DNA of 10,049 bases from Dehalococcoidia bacterium (GCA_030606385.1 JAUWGN010000021.1:1-10049); one strand, 5' to 3'. Shown: positions 1 to 6,334, numbered from the stretch's first letter. The notes: generated by a model from the sequence alone, not told the origin. A program made the numbers and translations.

Positions 1-78
1 AACCAGCAGCTACAGCTCAAGCATAAAAGTAGTGTCTAAGCACATGCGATGCAACCCTTGCTTTGTCGAAAGAACTCT

Positions 79-107
79 TTGCCATGGACTGGGACTTTCC
101 CTATAAT
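79..107 (+). promoter_or_regulatory. Sigma-70 type promoter for the kinase/deaminase operon
   Basis: A -35 box TTGCCA (79-84) and a perfect -10 box TATAAT (102-107) are separated by 17 bases, the optimal spacing. Transcription would start near 114, giving a leader of about 56 bases before the ATG at 170. No other promoter is visible before the downstream deaminase gene, so this one probably serves both genes. Confidence 0.75.
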
Positions 108-169
108 AGTTGCGCAAATGTTGCTAATAAAAGCACCCCTGCAATCCGCTTATTGAATACGCACGAGCA

Positions 170-712
170 ATGAAAGTGGTAGCAATTGTTGGTATGGCAG
201 GTGCGGGCAAATCAGAAGTAGCCAGAGTATTTGAGAAGAGCGGCTTTAAGAAAGTAAGGTTTGGAGATATCACGGAAGAAGAAATCAAGAACAGAGGACT
301 TGAACTGAACGAGGAAAACGAACGCCACATCAGGGAGGAATTGAGAAAAGAACACGGGATGTCGGCATATGCCAAATTGAACCTGCCCAGGATTGACGCC
401 TCGCTGAAATCGTCAAACGTCGTGGTGGACGGACTTTACTCGTGGGAAGAGTATACTTTATTGAAAGACCGCTATGGCGAGAAGTTCAGTACAGTTGTTG
501 TCTGGTCGTCGCAGGCTACCAGGCATGCAAGACTTAAAAACAGGGTAAACCGACCCTTGACGGTTGAGGAAGCAGCCAATCGAGACAAAGCAGAGATAGA
601 GAATACCAACAAGGGTGGCCCAATCGCCATGGCTGACTTTACCATAGTAAACGAAGCTTCCTTGAAGGAGCTGGAAAAGGAGACGGAACGAGTTCTATCC
701 GCTTTGAAATGA
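170..712 (+). CDS. P-loop nucleotide kinase-like protein, UPF0200 / dephospho-CoA kinase-like
   Basis: A 180-residue cytosolic P-loop protein. The N-terminus is a beta strand followed by a Walker A loop GMAGAGKS (residues 8-15). A segment FGDITEEEIKNRGLELNEEN (31-50), the LRKEHGM motif (58-64), VVVDGLYSWEE (84-94, strand plus acidic residue), an Arg-rich lid-like stretch (about 98-118) and ADFTIVNEASLKEL (135-148) follow in the order I associate with the UPF0200 family. That family is best known in archaea and is related to adenylate, dephospho-CoA and other nucleoside monophosphate kinases. The substrate is not established for the family. The start at 170 fits the promoter and the strand just before the P-loop, but the ribosome site is weak (ACGAG). 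The stop overlaps the next gene's start in ATGA, so translation is probably coupled. Pairing with a dCMP deaminase suggests a (deoxy)nucleotide kinase role, which is an inference. The family call is good; the substrate is unknown. Confidence 0.85.
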   Translation: MKVVAIVGMAGAGKSEVARVFEKSGFKKVRFGDITEEEIKNRGLELNEENERHIREELRKEHGMSAYAKLNLPRIDASLKSSNVVVDGLYSWEEYTLLKDRYGEKFSTVVVWSSQATRHARLKNRVNRPLTVEEAANRDKAEIENTNKGGPIAMADFTIVNEASLKELEKETERVLSALK

Positions 713-1191
713 AAAAAGTAACCAGGCCGGACAGCGATGAATATTTCCTCAAGATAGCTACTGTGGCAGCAGAACGGTCAACCTGTCGGCGACACCATGT
801 CGGCGCCGTGGCAGTAAGGGACAAACATATACTAGCTACAGGCTATAACGGTGCTCCCTCCGGAGTCAAGGATTGTCTTGAACTCGGCTGCCTCAGGGAC
901 GAGCTGAATATCGAATCCGGGACCAGGCAGGAAATATGCCGGGGAATTCACGCCGAGCAAAACGTAATCATACAAGCATCGCTTCATGGCGTTAACCTCG
1001 CAGACGCCACGGTCTATGCCACGCATTCACCATGCATACTGTGCGCCAAGATGCTGGTGAATGCCAGAATAAAGCGCTTCGTAACCTTCGGCAGCTATGC
1101 CGATGACTCTTTCAAAGACCTGTTCAAAGAAGCCGGAATAGAGTTTGAGCTGCATGAAAAACCACCTTCCCGGATAACCTACCTGCCTTAG
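709..1191 (+). CDS. Deoxycytidylate (dCMP) deaminase family protein
   Basis: A 160-residue zinc-dependent deaminase of the cytidine/deoxycytidylate deaminase fold, similar in layout to ComEB-type dCMP deaminases. Zinc ligands are visible as H81 in HAEQN and C109 and C112 in SPCILC, with E83 as the catalytic proton shuttle. The N-terminal segment carries the family pattern STCRRHHVGAVAV (24-36) and the GYNGAPSG loop (45-52). The extra Cys residues at C56, C61 and C77 between strand 2 and the HAE motif resemble the insert of dCMP deaminases, which often bind a second zinc. The expected reaction is dCMP to dUMP plus ammonia, feeding thymidylate synthesis. It overlaps the upstream kinase gene by four bases (ATGA), which indicates one operon with coupled translation. 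Length is normal for the family and nothing is missing. dCMP as substrate, rather than another cytosine compound, is the family default and is not proven here. Confidence 0.93.
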   Translation: MKKVTRPDSDEYFLKIATVAAERSTCRRHHVGAVAVRDKHILATGYNGAPSGVKDCLELGCLRDELNIESGTRQEICRGIHAEQNVIIQASLHGVNLADATVYATHSPCILCAKMLVNARIKRFVTFGSYADDSFKDLFKEAGIEFELHEKPPSRITYLP

Positions 1192-1303
1192 AACAGGACC
1201 AGGCCAATTCAGACGAAGCCCTCAAATCGATTCCCCCAATTACCTTACCAGGTATGTCATGGATAGCAAGGCTAAGCCAGCCTGTATTGCCCAAATTTAT
1301 GAA

Positions 1304-1337
1304 GAAAAAACGGGGGAGGGCAGAAAAAGCCCTCCCC
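1304..1337 (-). terminator. Rho-independent terminator of the minus-strand lipoprotein gene
   Basis: GGGGAGGGC (1313-1321) pairs perfectly with GCCCTCCCC (1329-1337) across a 7-base loop. On the minus strand the stem is followed by G then TTTTTTC (opposite 1304-1310), a classic intrinsic terminator 19 bases beyond the stop codon. On the plus strand there is only a weak T-rich tail, so it may serve the convergent deaminase operon less efficiently. Confidence 0.88.
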
Positions 1338-1355
1338 TTGCCTGATTTTGGGCTG

Positions 1356-4109
1356 TCAATCTCCAGGGATAGGAGTGGTGAAGTAGTCGCTGGCAGTAAC
1401 CGTCAGGCCGTATGCGTTCTCGGCTGTCACCTCGATATAGAAGGTTTCGCCACAGCCTGCCACTTCATAAACATCATTCTGGTACAGCACTGTAGATATG
1501 GCCCCTGAATCATCCCACACTTCCTCATTCACTACCAGAACTACGCTGGTGACGGGATAATCGCCTCCGGTGAGGTCCTCCGCCCCAAAGGAAATAGTCA
1601 GCCAGCAACTACATAACTCATTGGATATGCACTCGGCATCAGCCTCAAAGAAAGCGTATAGTACTTCCTCGGGCGGGGGTGCTGGAGGAGTAGCCACACT
1701 GACAATTGCTGCATCTTCGTCAGAAACGACCACACTATAATCATAGGCGCAGTGAGCTTCAGCGAAGACTATGTTAATGTTTTCACCCGGATACTCAGCG
1801 ATGGCACCATATTCAATGGCTATGCTTTCTCCAGGTGCCAGCGGCCCTATGTCTTCCAGGTCCCAGAAAAGCTGTAGTCCACCAAATGGCCCATCTGTAA
1901 TCCGGTCAGGTGGTCTGCGTTCGTGTTCCCCGCCGTTGTAGTAGATAACCGCATCATTTCCGTAGTCCAGGCAAGATGGCAGAATGTCCATCACCTCCAG
2001 CTCGATGATATCGGTACATTCTCCATCGTTTTCAATCTTTAATCTGAACATGACCTCCTGGTCCAGGTCAACGTCGATTCCCTCTGCCCATCCTTCCAAT
2101 GACTCGTACCACACCCATTTATCTACGTCTATACCGGGCTTGCAGGGACACTTACATTCACACCATTGATTGTCGTTCCACGGCTCCTGAGGCGGTTTCC
2201 CTTGTTTTGCCAGGTTCTTGTTGTTTTCATTGACCTTCTGTGTAGCCGACTCATCTGCTTCCATAGGGTCCACACCATCAGGCGGTGTGGAGTTATCAGC
2301 CTTGGGGTCTCTTAAGTCCTCGGCAAGACCTGCGGTATAGACACCTCCTCCGCTATAAGTTGCCCAGGACTCAGTGTCAGTTGATGTGCCTATTACTGCC
2401 CTTCCCTGACCGGTTACACCAGAGACGTTGAAGTTTCCGGAAAAGCATGATTCCAGTATCACGGAAACGTGGCAGCAGCATCCAGCTTTGTTGCAGTCCT
2501 CATCAGGACACGCAGGTATCTTGTTCAAGAAGTCTTCCAGGCTATTGTCTTTGTCATCTCCATCTGTGGGTTTCATTGCCTCTTGCGTATATCCACTACT
2601 GCTCTTTAGAGCAATGCCCCCGGACTCCTTGCCATGTCCGCATATATATATCAGAACGTAATCTCCGCACTTTACCTTGCTTGCCAGATTGTCAAACGCT
2701 TTGCCTATGTTTGCCAGGGAAGTCTTGCTGTCCCCTGCTTTATCAGGAGCAAGACTGGCAACTGATGTGTAGCCCTGTTCGCCGGCAACTCCCGCCATAG
2801 TGTTAACGGACTCCTGTACGATGGGCTTTCCCTTAGCCAGGTCTTCATAGTTGTCCCCGCCACTAATGGTGATGATGTAGTAGTTTATGTCGTAGCCGCA
2901 GGGGCCTTTGCTGGGACCCGGTGGTTGTCCCCCACCTCCCGGTGGTTTGCCATCGCCACCCGGCGGTTTTCCCGGCGTCGGTGGCCACCGTGGGACAAAG
3001 CCAGGCTGTGGCGGCATATCCATGAGAAAAACGAAGTGGTCCTCAATTTCACCGTATTGGAATTGCCCACTTCCATCCCAGCCACCCACGTTAGCGAATA
3101 GAGCTTCATCAACCTTAGCTCTTGACAGCAACACCCTCATCCATACTGGCGAGGGACGCACAGCCTGGTTTCCCCACGAGAATGCTGGAGTGATTATTGT
3201 TTCGGAGGAACCAGGGGCAACATTCACTTCCAGGTTGACCACCACCCACTCTACTCCATAGGAACCAGTGCTCCAGTTTCCGTTCTGGTCAAAATCGATT
3301 AAAACATTTGCATATCGTGTTATATCTGGAGCACCCGAACTAACTGTAACGGTAAAAGCCAGCTTGGTATCGCTGCCATCCAGGATGACGTACATTCTTT
3401 CATCACTGTCTGCGTCCACTAAATTGGGCACTCCATCCGGGTCATTGGGGTCGGTTGCATCTACCTCAGCACTAACATTCAGTCCCAGTGTCTCCTCGCT
3501 GGTGTTGAGGGTATGCCCTCCGGGGCGACCGAATTTGCTGTTAGTGGTGTTATACAGCGTGGGGAAGCGACCTGGCACTCCATAGTAGGCGTCCTGCCCA
3601 TCCGGGGCGTCTCCGTAATCACCCGAGGGGGCTGTGCTTGCAATGGCCGAAATGGGCACAGGACTATCTAAGATGGAATAGAGCTCGATGAGATACCCTC
3701 TACCCAGATTCTGGGTGTCCCACATGGACACATTATTTATCAGGGGTGGCCACATTTCATTAGCAACGTCATAGTCTCCAGTCCTGGCGTCTATGAAAAC
3801 ATACCTGGTGTCATGGGCGAAAAATGCCTCCGGCACATCATCTATAAAGACGAACCAGGTATTGGCCTCTATGGTATATTGTCCACTGCCTTCTGAGCTA
3901 ACAACATCGCCTTGTTGAAGCGGCTGAGACAACATAGCGGCAGAAATCCTTGCGTATGAAGAGGCAGGTGGTATTATTTCACTCACTAATATCCTGATAG
4001 CCTCGTCCTTTCCGATTTCTGTGGGGGGGCAGCCGCATCCAACCAGTGGAATAACGATTAGCGACACAATCAGGAGATAGGAAACTATTTTTTTGCTCAT
4101 AGTTGTCAT
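1356..4109 (-). CDS. Large lipoprotein with a caspase-like cysteine protease domain, GEVED-like and DUF11-like domains
   Basis: A 917-residue exported protein. The ATG at 4109 is chosen over an upstream TTG at 4124 because GGAAGG lies six bases ahead of it. Residues 5-25 form a lipoprotein signal with lipobox LVGC (C25 lipidated). Domains in order: a PepSY-like segment (about 40-130); a GEVED-like beta domain (about 165-365) with the acidic calcium-site-like stretch DPNDPDGVPNLVDADSDE and ending GEIEDHF; a Pro/Gly-rich linker (about 366-405); a caspase-like clan CD protease domain (about 406-601) with probable catalytic H492 in YICGHG and C555 in ESCFSG; a Cys cluster WCECKCPC (649-656); a DUF11-like domain (about 659-806); and a C-terminal Ig-like beta domain. 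The role is unknown. An outward-facing anchored or released protease is a reasonable inference. The gene stands alone between its own promoter and terminator. The protease call rests on the His and Cys motifs; activity is unproven. Confidence 0.88.
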   Translation of the reverse strand: MTTMSKKIVSYLLIVSLIVIPLVGCGCPPTEIGKDEAIRILVSEIIPPASSYARISAAMLSQPLQQGDVVSSEGSGQYTIEANTWFVFIDDVPEAFFAHDTRYVFIDARTGDYDVANEMWPPLINNVSMWDTQNLGRGYLIELYSILDSPVPISAIASTAPSGDYGDAPDGQDAYYGVPGRFPTLYNTTNSKFGRPGGHTLNTSEETLGLNVSAEVDATDPNDPDGVPNLVDADSDERMYVILDGSDTKLAFTVTVSSGAPDITRYANVLIDFDQNGNWSTGSYGVEWVVVNLEVNVAPGSSETIITPAFSWGNQAVRPSPVWMRVLLSRAKVDEALFANVGGWDGSGQFQYGEIEDHFVFLMDMPPQPGFVPRWPPTPGKPPGGDGKPPGGGGQPPGPSKGPCGYDINYYIITISGGDNYEDLAKGKPIVQESVNTMAGVAGEQGYTSVASLAPDKAGDSKTSLANIGKAFDNLASKVKCGDYVLIYICGHGKESGGIALKSSSGYTQEAMKPTDGDDKDNSLEDFLNKIPACPDEDCNKAGCCCHVSVILESCFSGNFNVSGVTGQGRAVIGTSTDTESWATYSGGGVYTAGLAEDLRDPKADNSTPPDGVDPMEADESATQKVNENNKNLAKQGKPPQEPWNDNQWCECKCPCKPGIDVDKWVWYESLEGWAEGIDVDLDQEVMFRLKIENDGECTDIIELEVMDILPSCLDYGNDAVIYYNGGEHERRPPDRITDGPFGGLQLFWDLEDIGPLAPGESIAIEYGAIAEYPGENINIVFAEAHCAYDYSVVVSDEDAAIVSVATPPAPPPEEVLYAFFEADAECISNELCSCWLTISFGAEDLTGGDYPVTSVVLVVNEEVWDDSGAISTVLYQNDVYEVAGCGETFYIEVTAENAYGLTVTASDYFTTPIPGD

Positions 4110-4241
4110 TTCACACCTTCCCAATTTTATTTATTGGACTCCGTTTCTTCCCCATCTCAATCGCAGCCCGGATTGGTGACAAACGCCCGCTGCTAGCTAA
4201 AGCTATATAACATGCATGGCCAGGTGGTTTGCTTTAGATAA

Positions 4242-4269
4242 ATTATACAAGTTATATCATATGGTGCAA
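4242..4269 (-). promoter_or_regulatory. Promoter of the lipoprotein gene
   Basis: Read on the minus strand, TTGCAC (4269-4264) and a perfect TATAAT (4247-4242) are 16 bases apart. Transcription would begin near 4235 and leave a leader of roughly 125 bases before the ATG at 4109. I see no clear riboswitch or attenuator fold in that leader. Confidence 0.6.
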
Positions 4270-4330
4270 TACCCTATGTGTCATTCAAGCTGACTACAAT
4301 AGAGCTGTGAAATATGAATCAAACCGATTG

Positions 4331-4339
4331 TGCTATAAT
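4331..4339 (+). promoter_or_regulatory. Extended -10 promoter for the small zinc-ribbon gene
   Basis: TGCTATAAT is a perfect extended -10 element (TGnTATAAT). No recognisable -35 box lies at the right distance, which extended -10 promoters can tolerate. The small gene begins 47 bases further on. Divergence from the minus-strand lipoprotein promoter makes 4242-4339 a shared intergenic control region. Confidence 0.5.
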
Positions 4340-4386
4340 CACAATAACTATGCAAACTCCACCTTTGCCTGCGCATAGATAAAATA

Positions 4387-4542
4387 ATGACTCATAAACA
4401 ACCACAATGCCCACAATGTGGCAGTATGAATATCTTATACACTGAGCCGGCTAGAGGGACTAAAGTAGGGATTAAAGGCTGGTGGTGCAAGAAGTGCGGT
4501 TGCAAATTTAAAATAGAAACTGGCAAAACCAGAATAATCTAA
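4387..4542 (+). CDS. Small zinc-ribbon protein
   Basis: A 51-residue protein with two CxxC knuckles, CPQC (C8, C11) and CKKC (C34, C37), plus C39 right after the second pair. This is the layout of a one-zinc ribbon. The segment between them (GTKVGIKGWWCKKCG) and the basic tail resemble stand-alone zinc ribbons seen as orphan proteins in many bacteria. Such proteins can bind nucleic acid or act as adaptors, but no role can be assigned here. There is no clear Shine-Dalgarno site. Support comes from the paired CxxC motifs and an extended -10 promoter just upstream. It is followed by a long gene-free repeat region, so it is probably transcribed alone. Confidence 0.7.
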   Translation: MTHKQPQCPQCGSMNILYTEPARGTKVGIKGWWCKKCGCKFKIETGKTRII

Positions 4543-4628
4543 AAAAGGGAAGGAGCAACTGTAGGATTTGATACCCACGGTCCCCCCTTCCATCGTGATA
4601 CGCTATTAGTATACCACATAGGTCACAG

Positions 4629-4667
4629 GTGTCAATTCCGTGTACTGGTTCATAAGATTAGTGACAC
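4629..4667. repeat. Short inverted repeat pair
   Basis: GTGTCA (4629-4634) and TGACAC (4662-4667) are inverted, and one flanking base pair on each side extends the match imperfectly. The arrangement recalls an insertion sequence end left behind after decay, or an operator-like site. No transposase fragment is adjacent, so neither reading is firm. Confidence 0.25.
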
Positions 4668-4683
4668 TTTAACTTCCTTCTTC

Positions 4684-4961
4684 GTCATTGCGAGCCTTTT
4701 TTTACCTGTCATTGCGGTGAGCTGAAACCCCGAGCGCAGCGAAGGGGCCAAGGCGTGGCAATCCCGTGAAAACAAAACTCTAAATACTAAATCCGAAATA
4801 CTAAACAATATCAAATGACCAAAATCCAAATGGCTAGAACGGTTTTGTAGTTGCCTGATTCATCAGGCACAATTGCCCAATAAATTGGGCAACTACATTT
4901 TCAAACGGGCATTGCGGAGCCTGTTCCGAGTAAAACGAGGAATCTCAGTCCTCGCAATGAC
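4684..4961. repeat. Composite repeat bounded by perfect 11-base inverted ends
   Basis: GTCATTGCGAG (4684-4694) and its exact inverse CTCGCAATGAC (4951-4961) bound a 278-base block. Inside are a second partial copy starting GTCATTGCGG (4708-4765, containing CCCC...GGGG and ending GTGGCAATCCCG), an A-rich segment with tandem CTAAATAC-like units (4780-4832), a hairpin cluster (4847-4896) and a third partial copy starting CATTGCGGAG (4910). From memory, TCATTGCGAG elements are common mobile intergenic repeats in environmental genomes. I see no transposase gene and no clear target duplication. Confidence 0.6.
4847..4896. repeat. Cruciform-capable hairpin cluster
   Basis: Three perfect inverted pairs overlap. 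GTAGTTGCC (4847-4855) pairs with GGCAACTAC (4888-4896). GCCTGAT (4853-4859) pairs with ATCAGGC (4862-4868). TTGCCCAAT (4873-4881) pairs with ATTGGGCAA (4884-4892). The outer stem and inner hairpins compete for bases, so the RNA or single-stranded DNA could switch between one long stem and two small ones. Compact palindromes of this kind are typical of REP/MITE-like dispersed elements. There is no T-run to suggest a terminator. Confidence 0.6.
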
Positions 4962-5095
4962 ACAACGAATTGCCAGAGTTTGCTCAAACTCAAGATGAGA
5001 GGTAACTCCCTACTTCGAAGTGTCCATCATCTATCTGAACTAGATCACTCCCCCACGTGGATTTGGAGAGGATAGAGCCTCCATCCTCTGATAAA

Positions 5096-5130
5096 GCCTC
5101 AACCTATCCTCAAACTTCACTGACCTGGTG
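5096..5130. repeat. KFED repeat, copy A
   Basis: First of five copies sharing the core TCCTCAAACTT. The right flank (CACTGACCTGGTG) matches copy D. The left flank (CCTCTGATAAAGCCTCAACC) resembles copy C. Within the core, CCTCAA occurs twice 11 bases apart, about one helical turn. A perfect hairpin AGAGGAT/ATCCTCT (5067-5073/5083-5089) lies just to the left. Read on the minus strand it encodes RSVKFEDRLRLYQRMEAL, inside a 57-codon open stretch ending at 5040. Confidence 0.7.
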
Positions 5131-5247
5131 CGGCGTTCCACCGTTTGAACGCTCTTCCCCGTATATTTGGCCTTGTTGTATAATACCCGGGACGACAAGT
5201 GTCTGCAGGCAGTTTATACAAGGTTTGGCAGTCTAAAAGGAGGTATC

Positions 5248-5493
5248 ATGGACAGGTCAGTCGTATTATCAGTCAGTGATAGTTATCACCTGAGATTTGG
5301 CAAAGACCGCATTATCTATGCGGGTATGCCATCTGAAAAAGTGTTTTCTATCGCTCAAAAGAAATGGGAATTTCCGTATCAGGGTTTTGTCTGGAATCTG
5401 TTTTTCCCTATAGGGCAGAGTAAAATAAGAATAGATGGAGTCAATATTATAGTAGACCATGTTACTCCGGATGAAATTAGGTTACGGGTGTAA
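5248..5493 (+). CDS. Hypothetical protein, 81 residues
   Basis: I do not recognise this family. The start is fixed by a near-perfect ribosome site AAAGGAGGT (5236-5244) just ahead of the ATG at 5248; an in-frame TTG further upstream lacks one. The protein has no signal peptide and no membrane helix. It looks like a small beta-rich cytosolic domain, with alternating hydrophobic and polar residues in SVVLSVSDSYHLRFGKDRII and a C-terminal strand pair KIRIDGVNIIVDHV. FPYQGFVWNLFFPIG (residues 43-57) is aromatic-rich. It is first of a run of three short plus-strand genes and lies between repeat copies A and B. TATAAT at 5179-5184 may be its -10 box, but no matching -35 is present. Confidence 0.72.
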   Translation: MDRSVVLSVSDSYHLRFGKDRIIYAGMPSEKVFSIAQKKWEFPYQGFVWNLFFPIGQSKIRIDGVNIIVDHVTPDEIRLRV

Positions 5494-5533
5494 CGGCAAT
5501 TCAATAAGCAATAGAGATTTGGGAGGTATGTCT

Positions 5534-5719
5534 ATGAGAGAAGTTCTAAAACTGGGTAGCTTCATTCTAATTTTTATCGGCACGCTTGGTCTTTTACTCA
5601 ATGAGCTTATGTTCGATTGGGGCAGAACCGCTACCCTTATATTCGCTGCCATAAATCTCGTGGGACTTGTTACTTTAGTTTCTACTAATTGGATTATGAA
5701 AAAACCAGGAAATAGCTAG
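5534..5719 (+). CDS. Small membrane protein, two predicted helices
   Basis: A 61-residue protein of unknown function. GGGAGG (5521-5526) sits seven bases before the ATG at 5534, so that start is preferred over ATG 5528, which would be only one base away. Two hydrophobic stretches are visible, about residues 6-22 (KLGSFILIFIGTLGLLL) and 33-50 (ATLIFAAINLVGLVTLVS), separated by a short loop with an acidic residue (FDWGR). It ends in a short basic tail, NWIMKKPGNS. The gene begins 40 bases after its upstream neighbour and likely shares a transcript with it. No family motif is evident; it may be a stress- or phage-type small membrane protein, but nothing in the sequence decides this. Confidence 0.7.
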   Translation: MREVLKLGSFILIFIGTLGLLLNELMFDWGRTATLIFAAINLVGLVTLVSTNWIMKKPGNS

Positions 5720-5795
5720 ACAGCAGACTGTGTTTAGAGTCTACAATTTGAAAAGAAGTGGTATGCCGTAGATTATCTTGTAAAAGGAGGAAAAC

Positions 5796-5975
5796 ATGAC
5801 AGAGGGAGGAAAACGTTGGTACCACCGCATGAAGGGCGACACTGGCTCCTCGACTGGCGTAGCCATTTGGTTCATCGGCTGGCTATTTACAATCGGTTAC
5901 GCCAGTCTGGTTTGGTGGAAGATTTTGCTTGCCATAGTAATCTGGCCGTACTTTCTAGGCTCGGCACTGGGCTGA
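5796..5975 (+). CDS. Small aromatic-rich membrane protein, 59 residues
   Basis: An excellent ribosome site (AAAAGGAGG, 5782-5790) precedes the ATG at 5796 by five bases. The protein starts with a basic, soluble segment (MTEGGKRWYHRMKGDTGSS) followed by two close hydrophobic stretches, about residues 21-36 and 42-57 (AIWFIGWLFTIGYASL and KILLAIVIWPYFLGSALG). It is rich in Trp and Tyr. It is probably an integral membrane protein with the N-terminus inside, by the positive-inside rule. No family is recognised. It is the third short gene of the group between repeat copies A and B, 76 bases after its neighbour. Its base composition is more GC-rich than that of the next genes. Confidence 0.72.
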   Translation: MTEGGKRWYHRMKGDTGSSTGVAIWFIGWLFTIGYASLVWWKILLAIVIWPYFLGSALG

Positions 5976-6104
5976 CCAGTTAAAAGAGCGTACTCTAATT
6001 CCGTACTCCGACTCTCTGCAGTGCTTCATAGCCTTGACCTGTTAGTAGAGACGCGGGTTAGCATAGCACAAGCATTTTGCAGCTAAAATAAGCATCGGTT
6101 TCTT

Positions 6105-6172
6105 AGTCCCTTGTGTTAAGCAACAATTGAGGAATACAGCCTCAACCTATCCTCAAACTTAGCATGCCTTCT
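6105..6172. repeat. KFED repeat, copy B (extended 68-base form)
   Basis: Matches copy E at 65 of 68 positions, from AGTCCCTTGTGTTAAG through the core to CCTTCT. TTGAGGA (6127-6133) can pair with TCCTCAA (6150-6156), and TTGAGG can instead pair with CCTCAA (6140-6145), giving two competing hairpins. A looser similarity to copy E continues further left (AGCTAAAAT at 6081-6089). Read on the minus strand the core gives RRHAKFEDRLRLY. Confidence 0.75.
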
Positions 6173-6208
6173 ATGTGAGATTACTTGGCAGTATAATTGA
6201 ACATAGCT

Positions 6209-6334
6209 ATGAGAGGCCGAGCTGTCTTAGTGGGACTAATAGTGATATTGGCAGGCCTACTCTTATCAAATGTTAGCGACGCTAGTGCGTCAATTGCTAA
6301 CAGTACTGCTCTTGATGGTGAGGTAACTAGATGA
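6209..6334 (+). CDS. Possible 41-residue secreted or membrane peptide
   Basis: A short open frame starting MRGRAVLVGLIVILAGLLLS, that is, a basic N-terminus followed by a 15-residue hydrophobic core and then VSDASASIAN, which resembles a signal peptide with a plausible SDASA cleavage site. The remaining mature part would be only about 16 residues, so it could be a tiny exported peptide or the truncated start of a lost secreted protein. A perfect TATAAT (6192-6197) lies just upstream but leaves almost no room for a ribosome site, and none is visible. Support is therefore composition only. Confidence 0.35.
   Translation: MRGRAVLVGLIVILAGLLLSNVSDASASIANSTALDGEVTR

Larger units (their letters stand above)
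4543..5247. other. Gene-free intergenic stretch filled with repeats
   Basis: In these 705 bases I find no plus-strand coding sequence with a start site and protein-like composition. The stretch holds an inverted pair (4629-4667), a nested group of dispersed-type repeats and hairpins (4684-4961), a 7-bp hairpin AGAGGAT/ATCCTCT (5067-5089), and the first copy of the five-copy KFED repeat (5096-5130). A 57-codon open stretch on the minus strand, from 5213 to a TAG at 5040, contains that repeat copy and may be the tail of a decayed gene. Confidence 0.6.

Noticed and set aside
1..106. End of an upstream gene at the left edge
   Set aside because: Short open frames reach stops at 26, 39 and 106, but none is long enough to show family sequence or to be separated from chance.
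1984..3585. Plus-strand open frames inside the lipoprotein gene, including a Pro/Gly-rich one near 2908
   Set aside because: They mirror the minus-strand gene, whose signal peptide, domains, promoter and terminator are coherent. The frames have no ribosome sites, and their odd composition comes from the Gly/Pro linker of the real gene.
4109..4124. TTG at 4124 as the start of the lipoprotein
   Set aside because: It would put GGAAGG inside the coding sequence and lengthen the N-terminus before the signal peptide. The ATG at 4109 has that ribosome site at the right distance.
4545..4592. GGGAAGG ... CCTTCC after the zinc-ribbon gene as a terminator
   Set aside because: The arms are more than 30 bases apart, interrupted, and not followed by a T-run.
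4684..4961. CRISPR array
   Set aside because: The repeated segments differ in length, orientation and spacing, with no regular spacer units and no cas genes in the window.
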